Source: Ctenosaura bakeri (lineage: Eukaryota; Chordata; Lepidosauria; Squamata; Iguanidae). Taken from it: a DNA stretch of 64,000 nt. How positions within the stretch are numbered: the stretch's first letter is position 1; each line of letters starts with the position of its first letter. Where the stretch lies: contig CAOLHI010002515.1 in NCBI GenBank assembly GCA_948474755.1, positions 124,001 through 188,000 of the forward strand, in the 5' to 3' direction. Below are positions 48,666 through 55,323 of the stretch, in pieces. The translations under genes were made by a program, and so were the position numbers. The notes under the pieces were generated by a model. That model worked only from the letters and a program-made list of their open reading frames with translations, did not search any database and was not told where the DNA came from.

Positions 48666-49091
48666 AAAGGTGGAGAAAACATTAACGTATTTTACTAGGA
48701 ATGAAAGCAAGAAGGAAATGGATGACAGATATAAGAATACATTTCTTTTAGTAACTGGGTACACTTATCTAAATGTTTAAAACAAACATCTCAAAAGTGT
48801 ACACAGAAGTTACAGGGGATTAAAATCTATCAACAAAAGGTGGCTAAAAATCTTAGAAGCACAAACATGTGTCACCAACATTTTTCTCCTAATGGATGAA
48901 GGAAAAATGTGTAACTGTGAAAATCTTACTTGTTTATCTTATTTATCATACATTTGTTAAGTACTGTCAGTTTGTTCTACCTATGTGCAGAAGCTAAAAG
49001 ATGTATATGTGAAATATATTGAGATATAAACTTTGGTAGCATTCACACTTCACATTAAATCATGGTTCAGAGTGACCTACACAAGCTGGAT
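48666..49091. other. Spacer between the old DIRS relic and copy B
   Basis: AT-rich sequence with no recognisable family and no coding potential. Confidence 0.4.
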
Positions 49092-49144
49092 AAGAACAGG
49101 TTGCTTACCTGTAACTGTGGTTCTTCGAGTGGTCATCTGTGCCA

Positions 49145-49279
49145 TCATACACTAGGAGCTTTAGCGCCTGCGCGGTAGCGTTCGGAAACTTCTAGAGCTT
49201 GTTCGCTTGGCGGGAACCCCTCCCCCACGCCGGTACTGCGCATGCTCCTCCCGCCGAGCAACGGTCTCTCCTCAGTTCT
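49145..49279. repeat. Left inverted terminal repeat, DIRS copy B
   Basis: Near-exact complement of 55023-55157; lies at the 3' end of the coding strand. Confidence 0.92.
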
Positions 49280-49334
49280 GTCGTCCGCCGTAGAACCTAC
49301 AGGGACCTGAGAAAGAGGGGAGGAAGGGGCGGGT

Positions 49335-49431
49335 GTGTATGATGGCACAGATGACCACTCGAAGAACCACAGTTACAGGTAAGCAACCTGTTCTTCTTCT
49401 TCGTGGTCTCTGTGCCTTCATACACTAGGAG
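49335..49431. repeat. Internal complementary region (ICR), DIRS copy B
   Basis: Composed of the complement of the element's left end (gtgtatgatggc to cctgttctt) fused to the complement of its right end (ttcttcttcgtgg to ctaggag). It lies just downstream of the recombinase gene, the position typical of DIRS1. Confidence 0.93.
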
Positions 49432-49467
49432 ACTGTGTAGCTTACCGGTCGGACGGCGGGTCAGGTC

Positions 49468-50499
49468 CTACAGCACGGAAGCCAACACCTCACGTCCAAA
49501 CCGGGCATCTCTGCGCGACCAGCAGTCGAGCCTGTAGTGGCGCACGAAGGTCGATGGTTGGGACCAGGTCGCCACACGGCAGAGTTCATGCAGGTCAACT
49601 CCTCGCAGGAGGGCCGCAGAAGTAGCCACAGCTCTGGTGGAGTGGGCTCGAAGCAGGACTGGCGGAGGCTTCCTCGCGAGCTCATACGCCAGTTGAATAG
49701 TCCTTACCACCCACTTGGAGAAGCGCTGGGTGGACACTTTTAGGCCCCTCCGACGTCGCCCATAGCAAACAAAGAGATGCGGCGTCTGTCGGAAGGAAGC
49801 AGTCCTGTCCTTGTAGAAAGCCAATGCCCGACGCACGTCCAGGGAGTGGAGGGACCGCTCCAACGGTGTCGTCGGGTTCGGGAAGAAGGCAGGCAGGATG
49901 ATGTCCTGGTTGAGATGGAAACTGGACACCACCTTTGGCAGGAACGAGATGTCAGGTCTCAGGACCACCTTGTCCCTGTGGAAGACCATGAAGGGCTCAT
50001 CGGAACGAAGAGCTGTGATCTCACCCGCTCGCCTCGCTGAGGTCACCGCTACCAGGAAGGCGGTTTTCATTGTCAGGAGCCTGTCATCCGAGGTCGCCAT
50101 CGGCTCGAAGGGCGGCTTCGTCAACTGCGAGAGCACCAGCGAGAGGGACCACGGCGGTAGCGGCGGCGATACCGGCGGGTAGAGATGGTGAAGTCCCTTC
50201 AGGAACCGCTTAACGGTATCGTTCCTGAAGAAGGCCGAGGCAGCAGATCGTGGCGGTTGGTATGCCACGATCGCGGAGAGATACACCTTCAGGGATGGAA
50301 ACGCCAGGCCCTGTTGCCGGAGGTGCAGGAGGAAGTGCAGGACGGTCGAGAGCCCCGCGGGCGATACCGGCTCACTCCTCTCGTTAGCGAAGGTCAGGAA
50401 GCGTCGCCACTTGTATTGATAGTTGCGACGGGTGGATTCCTTCCTGGCCGCGACGAGGACGGTACCGAGCACGGGATCGTCTAGTGCGATATCCTCCAG
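49468..50499 (-). CDS. DIRS tyrosine recombinase (integrase), copy B
   Basis: Catalyses integration of the circular DNA copy by strand exchange through a covalent 3'-phosphotyrosine. The core of about 343 residues starts with a SAM-like N-terminal domain (EDIALDDPVLG; ESTRRNYQYKWRRFLTF). The catalytic domain follows: Arg in TSARRAGEITAL (core residue about 157), HSTR as the HxxR box (286-289), Trp in ATWSQPS (about 312) at the second His position as in Cre-like enzymes, and the nucleophile Tyr in FVRHYRLD (about 322). The stop is at 49468. The same frame is open upstream to 52308, overlapping the whole RT frame, so the true start is unresolved; the core begins where the RT frame ends (50481), overlapping it by about 18 nt. 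In DIRS1 the two genes also overlap. Confidence 0.92.
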   Translation of the reverse strand: MEDIALDDPVLGTVLVAARKESTRRNYQYKWRRFLTFANERSEPVSPAGLSTVLHFLLHLRQQGLAFPSLKVYLSAIVAYQPPRSAASAFFRNDTVKRFLKGLHHLYPPVSPPLPPWSLSLVLSQLTKPPFEPMATSDDRLLTMKTAFLVAVTSARRAGEITALRSDEPFMVFHRDKVVLRPDISFLPKVVSSFHLNQDIILPAFFPNPTTPLERSLHSLDVRRALAFYKDRTASFRQTPHLFVCYGRRRRGLKVSTQRFSKWVVRTIQLAYELARKPPPVLLRAHSTRAVATSAALLRGVDLHELCRVATWSQPSTFVRHYRLDCWSRRDARFGREVLASVL

Positions 50500-52394
50500 G
50501 CATGGAGGGCCAGGCGTGGCAGGTCCGGATGGAGGACTCGGCCGCCGGAGTGGGAGAGCAGGTCCGGTGTCGGTGGCAACCGGAGCAGGTCGTCTCGCAC
50601 GGCTCGTAGCAGGGGTGCGAACCAATGTTGTCTCGGCCAGTACGGGGCTACCAGGATCGCGTCGGCTCGGTCGGCGAGGATCTTCGATATCGTCCGGCCG
50701 AGCAGCGGGAACGGCGGGAACGCGTAGAGGAGTTCCCCGGTCCACGGAAACTGGAAAGCGTCCCCGATGGAGGCACGATCGTGGCCCGCTCTGGAACAGA
50801 ATCGGCGACACTTCGCGTTTTCCCTGGTCGCGAAGAGGTCGATCGATGGTTCGCCCCAGCGGTCCCGAATCAGTCTGAACGCCTCTCCGGAGAGAGACCA
50901 TTCGTGATGGGATGAGGTGTCTCTGCTGAGGGCATCTGCCGTGGTGTTCTCCTGCCCGGCCAGGTGAACCGCCACGGGATGCGTGTGCAGGCGAATGCAC
51001 CATTCCCACAGGCCGAGCGCGATGTCGAGCAGGGTCGTGGAATGAGTCCCACCTTGTCTGTTGATGTAGCAGACGGCGGTGGTGTTGTCCGTCAGAATCA
51101 GGACCGTGCGCCCCGCCACGGCATGGCGGAACGCCCGTAGGGCTTTCCAGACGGCGAGCAGCTCCAGCGCGTTGATATGGAGAGCGGTCTCGTCGTCGGT
51201 CCATCTGTCGCGGACTCTGAGATCGCCGCAGTGGGCACCCCATCCATACAGGGAGGCGTCGGTCGTTACCGTCACCTTCGGTGTCGGCTGTTGGAAAGGC
51301 ATGCCTGACATGAGATTGCGTCGCGACTGCCACCATCGGAGGGATGAGCGGACGTCTCCCGGCAGCTGCAGTCGGAGTGTCTGTTCGTCTCGCAGGGGGT
51401 CGAATATGCGGACGAACCAGTGTTGAAGAGGTCTTGCTCTCAGCCTGGCGAGGTATGTCACAGCGGTCGTCGCAGCCATGTAGCCCAAGAGCTGCTGGAC
51501 GCTTCTCGCAGATAACGTCGGGGCCGTACGAGCGTGAGCGACGGCCCGGATCAAGGTTTGTGCTCGAGACTCTGGTAGGTACGCCCTGGCGGAGGTCGAG
51601 TCGAGCGTCGCCCCGATGAAGTCCAAGATCCTCGCCGGCTCGAGGTGGGACTTCTTCGGATTCACCCGTAGACCAAGGCGGGTCAGGAGTGACAACGTCA
51701 TGTGGACGTCGTGGTAAAGTCTCTGTTTGCAGGACGCCACCAACAGCCAATCGTCGAGGTAGGGGAAGACGGAAGCGCCCTTCGTCCGCAGGTAGGATAC
51801 CACCGGGGCCATGCACTTGGTGAAGACCCTTGGGGCAGTCGAGAGTCCGAACGGCAGCACCTTGTACTGGTAACAGGTGTCGTCGACTGCGAAGCGGAGG
51901 TACCGTCTGTGCTGCGGGCGAATGGCGATATGGAAGTATGCGTCTCGGAGATCGATGGAGGCGAACCAGTCCCCTCGATGTAGGAAGGGTAGGATCGACG
52001 GTATTGTGACCATCTTGAACCTTTTGGGGCGGATGTAGTAGTTCACCCCTCTGAGGTCTAGGATCGGCCGGAGGGTACCGTCGGCTTTCGGTACCGTGAA
52101 GTACCTGGAGAAGAAGCCGGTGGTCTTGGCCTCTTGCGGGAGCCGCTCGATCGCCCCTTTCTGGAGGAGGGATTGGATCTCTTCCAGGAGGGCCGGACTC
52201 GACGGCGTGGAGTAGTACACGCCGCGAGGAGGAATATCGAGAAACTCGATGGCGTAGCCAAGACGGACGATGGAAAGCACCCAAGAGTCCGTAGTGACAT
52301 ACTGCCACTCCGCTAGGTGTCGAGCGAGAGTCGGTCGGTCTCCGAGCGCTGATGGTAGGCTGAAGAGTGGGTATTGGTGGGTCCTGCCAGACAC
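50481..52394 (-). CDS. DIRS reverse transcriptase-RNase H with methyltransferase-like C-terminus, copy B
   Basis: 637 open codons. RT: RPILDLRGVNYYI (about 109-121), FASIDLRDAYFHI (144-156), LPFGLSTAPRVFTKCM (180-195) and catalytic YLDDW (212-216). RNase H: TTDASLYGWG (Asp about 379), INALELLAVW (Glu about 411), LTDNTTAVCYINRQGG (Asp about 436) and ENTTADALSRD. The remaining stretch (516-600: EPSIDLFATREN, ELLYAFPPFPLL, ILVAPYWPRQHWF) corresponds to the region called a DAM-like methyltransferase in DIRS1 elements; the assignment is by position and motif only. The frame begins with GTG one nucleotide beyond the gag stop and has no ATG near its start, so frameshifting or reinitiation from gag is likely. 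The product copies element RNA into DNA. Confidence 0.92.
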   Translation of the reverse strand: MSGRTHQYPLFSLPSALGDRPTLARHLAEWQYVTTDSWVLSIVRLGYAIEFLDIPPRGVYYSTPSSPALLEEIQSLLQKGAIERLPQEAKTTGFFSRYFTVPKADGTLRPILDLRGVNYYIRPKRFKMVTIPSILPFLHRGDWFASIDLRDAYFHIAIRPQHRRYLRFAVDDTCYQYKVLPFGLSTAPRVFTKCMAPVVSYLRTKGASVFPYLDDWLLVASCKQRLYHDVHMTLSLLTRLGLRVNPKKSHLEPARILDFIGATLDSTSARAYLPESRAQTLIRAVAHARTAPTLSARSVQQLLGYMAATTAVTYLARLRARPLQHWFVRIFDPLRDEQTLRLQLPGDVRSSLRWWQSRRNLMSGMPFQQPTPKVTVTTDASLYGWGAHCGDLRVRDRWTDDETALHINALELLAVWKALRAFRHAVAGRTVLILTDNTTAVCYINRQGGTHSTTLLDIALGLWEWCIRLHTHPVAVHLAGQENTTADALSRDTSSHHEWSLSGEAFRLIRDRWGEPSIDLFATRENAKCRRFCSRAGHDRASIGDAFQFPWTGELLYAFPPFPLLGRTISKILADRADAILVAPYWPRQHWFAPLLRAVRDDLLRLPPTPDLLSHSGGRVLHPDLPRLALHAWRISH

Positions 52395-52395
52395 G

Positions 52396-54849
52396 TCAAA
52401 ACCGAGACTTTGTCTCGGAGGAGGACTTCTTCGACGAAGGCGGGCGCCGCCTAATCATGCGTCTGGCCGATGAGCCGGAGGACGGTCTCGACTGTCCAGA
52501 CTGGGCCGAACGCTGGAACGACGAGGTGGAAGATCGTCGCCAGGATGGTCGGAAGGTGGAGGCCCTGCGGGTCTGCGTGGCCGGCTGTAGCCCAATCTTT
52601 TTTGCGGTCAGTCTCGCCTTGACGAGATTGTCCAAAGCTTCGTCTGTGGACGAATTGAATAGGCCTTCACCGTCGAAGGGGAGATCTTCAATCCTCCTTC
52701 TGGTGTCCTCCTGGATGTCGGCCGGTCGAAGCCAAGCATGGCGGCGGAGGCCGACGGATCCCGCCATGACCCGGGAGGCGATCTCCACTGCGTGCCGGGA
52801 GGAGGCCATCTGGTGCCGAGCGATGGAGATAGCCTCATTGAAGATCACGGAGGAGGCTTGGCGGATGTCCTCCGGTACCGCTTCCATCGCTGGTTGCAGG
52901 CGATCGAGCACCTTCTTCAGGTATGCCACGAGGCAAGCCTGAGTGTTGGACAGCCTGATCTGCAAGGAGGCAGCCGAATAGAACCTCCTTGCGTAGGCGT
53001 CCAACTTCCTGCCCTCTTTGTCCGGCGGGGTGGTGTGTTGCCTGCCGGAGCCTTTCGTCTGCGCGGACTCGACGACCACAGAGTTCGGTGCAGGGTGATT
53101 AAATAGATAACCGGCGTTATCCTTCTGCACCCTGTAGAGGTGTTCTAACCGCTGCGGTATCGGCTGAGCCGAGGCCGGTCTATCCCAGGCGGCCTTCACC
53201 AGTCTGGATACCCGGGGCAGGAGAGGCAGCGGGGCCGTGGAAGGTCGCTTCTCCTCGAAAACGGAGAAGGCTGGATCGTCATCCTCCGGCTCCGCATCGG
53301 CGATCTTAAGGCCGAGGGTAGTGGCCATGCGGAGCAGCATCGCAGAGAACTGGTGGACGTCCTCTGGAGCAGAATCTGGGATCGGGTCCCCGAATCCCAG
53401 CGGAGGAGACTCCTGGGAGGCCGCCTCAGACACCTCAGACTCCGCACTCGAGTCGTACGACTCCGAGCTCGGTGAGTCCTCTCGCCGCTCGCTCTCCGGC
53501 TCCTTCGTAGTCGCCGCAGGTGTTGCCTTCCTAGGCTTCTCCGCAGCCGGGGCGGTGGTAGCAGCAGCGTCCCGCTTGGGATGGCTGACCACAGACTTCA
53601 CCCTCTTGGTGGTGACCGGGGTAGTCTGGCAGGCTGACGTCGTCGTAGCCCGCTCAGTCACCACCGACTCCGTAGGGCGCGTCGCCGTTGCCGTGACCCT
53701 AGGAGGTGGCGATATCGCCCGATACCGTGGTGAAGGCTCCCTCGCCCTATGATATCGAGGGGAGGGAGAGCGGCTGAAGGAGCGGCGGTCCGACGGAGAT
53801 CGGCTTCGGCGTCGACGGTACCGAGCCTCGTCCCCTCTAGGCGAGCGCGATTCGCGCTGTCGACGAGGTGACCGGGACCTCCGGAAGGTCTCCCAGCGAC
53901 TCGGGCCACGATGGTACCGATCCCGGTACGATGGCGAATGGGACCGATAGGAGGCCGGGCGCTCTCTCCACTCAGATTCCCTCGCGTACCTGGCCACGTA
54001 GGACGCCGAGGTGTATCTTGAGGCAGACGAGCGAGGTTGTTCCTCTCTTGTCTCCCTCGGAGGCGGCGAGGCCACCGGACGCTCGTAAGAGCGGGACCGG
54101 GACCTGAAGGAGGTCGAACGCCGCTCCGGAGAAGCAGAGGGCTCTCTCTGCTGCAGGTCGGCCGACCTGCGACGGCTAAGAGGGCGGTGGCGCTCCTCCA
54201 CCAGGGTTGGAGGGTCTGCCACAGGCGAGTCCGGGCGCTGTTGGGGAACGTCCTCGATCTCATCCTCCGAGAGGTCGACGGACTCGCCTCGCCCTTTGGA
54301 AGGCTGCTGAGTAGGAGGAGGAGTAGGAGGTTGAGCGTCCCCAGCCGGGGAGCGCTTCTTTTCCTTCTTCTTCTTCTTCTTCTCCTTCTCCTTGCCCTTG
54401 CCTCCGTCCGGAGCAGGGCGCTTTTTTGCAGGCGTCTCCGTAAGGGGAGCCTCAGCCTTCCTCGCCGTCGAGGATCCTTTAGCTGACTTGGCAGCCGCCG
54501 ACAGCTTCGGGATCCTCGGTAACGCCGAGATCGGCGTTTTCGCCGGTACCGAGCCCGATACCGACGAGGTGGACGGAACGGCAGCCGCCGATACCGTCGA
54601 TGGCGTGGTCGTCTTCTTGTCGGCCATCTTGGAAGTGGAGGTCTCGTCTATCGCCCGCAGAGACTGCTCCCAACAAAAAGATTTGAGTCTCGCGGAGCGG
54701 TTGCGAAGAGTTTGGGGAGTAAAATCCCTACAAATTTGGCAAGTCCGTATATTGTGGGACTCGCCCAAACAGAAGAGACACTCCTTATGGCCGTCGTTGA
54801 GGGCAACCTTGCGGCCGCAGGACACGCACTTCTTAAAGAGCGCGGACAT
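52396..54849 (-). CDS. DIRS Gag-like protein with zinc-binding N-terminus and Arg/Ser tract, copy B
   Basis: 817 residues from the ATG at 54849; the open frame extends a few codons upstream but without ATG. The N-terminus has paired cysteines (KKCVSCGRK, KECLFCLGESH, RTCQICRDF, residues about 6-40), a zinc-ribbon-like array. It is followed by a Lys-rich tract (KEKEKKKKKKEKKRS, about 170) and an Arg/Ser-rich segment (about 225-400) with repeated RSRSRS, SRSPRR and SPSPRY motifs resembling SR-protein RS domains. The C-terminal half has the conserved DIRS Gag block (RRFYSAASLQIRLSNTQAC, LRRHAWLRPADI, IEDLPFDGEGLF). It presumably packages element RNA; no protease is present. The stop at 52396-52398 lies directly before the RT frame. 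Confidence 0.9.
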   Translation of the reverse strand: MSALFKKCVSCGRKVALNDGHKECLFCLGESHNIRTCQICRDFTPQTLRNRSARLKSFCWEQSLRAIDETSTSKMADKKTTTPSTVSAAAVPSTSSVSGSVPAKTPISALPRIPKLSAAAKSAKGSSTARKAEAPLTETPAKKRPAPDGGKGKEKEKKKKKKEKKRSPAGDAQPPTPPPTQQPSKGRGESVDLSEDEIEDVPQQRPDSPVADPPTLVEERHRPLSRRRSADLQQREPSASPERRSTSFRSRSRSYERPVASPPPRETREEQPRSSASRYTSASYVARYARESEWRERPASYRSHSPSYRDRYHRGPSRWETFRRSRSPRRQRESRSPRGDEARYRRRRSRSPSDRRSFSRSPSPRYHRAREPSPRYRAISPPPRVTATATRPTESVVTERATTTSACQTTPVTTKRVKSVVSHPKRDAAATTAPAAEKPRKATPAATTKEPESERREDSPSSESYDSSAESEVSEAASQESPPLGFGDPIPDSAPEDVHQFSAMLLRMATTLGLKIADAEPEDDDPAFSVFEEKRPSTAPLPLLPRVSRLVKAAWDRPASAQPIPQRLEHLYRVQKDNAGYLFNHPAPNSVVVESAQTKGSGRQHTTPPDKEGRKLDAYARRFYSAASLQIRLSNTQACLVAYLKKVLDRLQPAMEAVPEDIRQASSVIFNEAISIARHQMASSRHAVEIASRVMAGSVGLRRHAWLRPADIQEDTRRRIEDLPFDGEGLFNSSTDEALDNLVKARLTAKKIGLQPATQTRRASTFRPSWRRSSTSSFQRSAQSGQSRPSSGSSARRMIRRRPPSSKKSSSETKSRF

Positions 54850-55022
54850 AAGACGAAGAAACGCCAAACTCCGAAATCCAAAAAAGACGAAAGCCGAAGG
54901 GGGAGTCCGAAAGAGAGGTCAAAGACAGTCCGAAAGTCCGTAAAACCGTGAAAAAACAGCAGCCAAGCACGACGTGAGAGGAACAAACTAAAGAACCTTC
55001 CGTACGCGGCGGCGGACGAGAA

Positions 55023-55157
55023 AGAACTGAGGAGAGACCGTTGCTCGGCGGGAGGAGCATGCGCAGTACCGGCGTGGGGGAGGGGTTCCCGCCAAGCGAA
55101 CAAGCTCTAGAAGTTTCCGAACGCTACCGCGCAGGCGCTAAAGCTCCTAGTGTATGA
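55023..55157. repeat. Right inverted terminal repeat, DIRS copy B
   Basis: Complement of 49145-49279; precedes gag by about 170 bp on the coding strand and probably contains the promoter (inferred). Confidence 0.92.
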
Positions 55158-55323
55158 AGGCACAGAGACCACGAAGAAGAAACCCTAGTGAACCTCACTA
55201 CTCCTCCTAGGAGGCTGGGAGAGATTTGACAGATTTTATATTCAGTGTTCCTTGTGTCATATTGTCATTACATCTTAACTAGGGATTGTAGTTTAAATTA
55301 ACTATATTCAGCTTCATATTTCA

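Larger units (their letters stand above)
49092..55181 (-). mobile_element. DIRS1-like retrotransposon copy B (6090 bp, apparently intact)
   Basis: Full-length element on the minus strand with the same architecture as copy A: left end aagaacagg (49092), ITRs 49145-49279 and 55023-55157, ICR 49335-49431, right end ccacgaagaagaa (55181). The frames for Gag, RT-RNase H and tyrosine recombinase are all uninterrupted and in the expected order. It is strikingly GC-rich and CpG-rich against its AT-rich surroundings. No long terminal direct repeats and no aspartic protease were seen, as in DIRS1 elements. It lies only 818 bp from copy A in the same orientation. Confidence 0.94.

Noticed and set aside
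42199..55181. Copies A and B as a segmental tandem duplication
   Set aside because: The two copies have different flanking sequences exactly at the element ends, so they are separate insertions.
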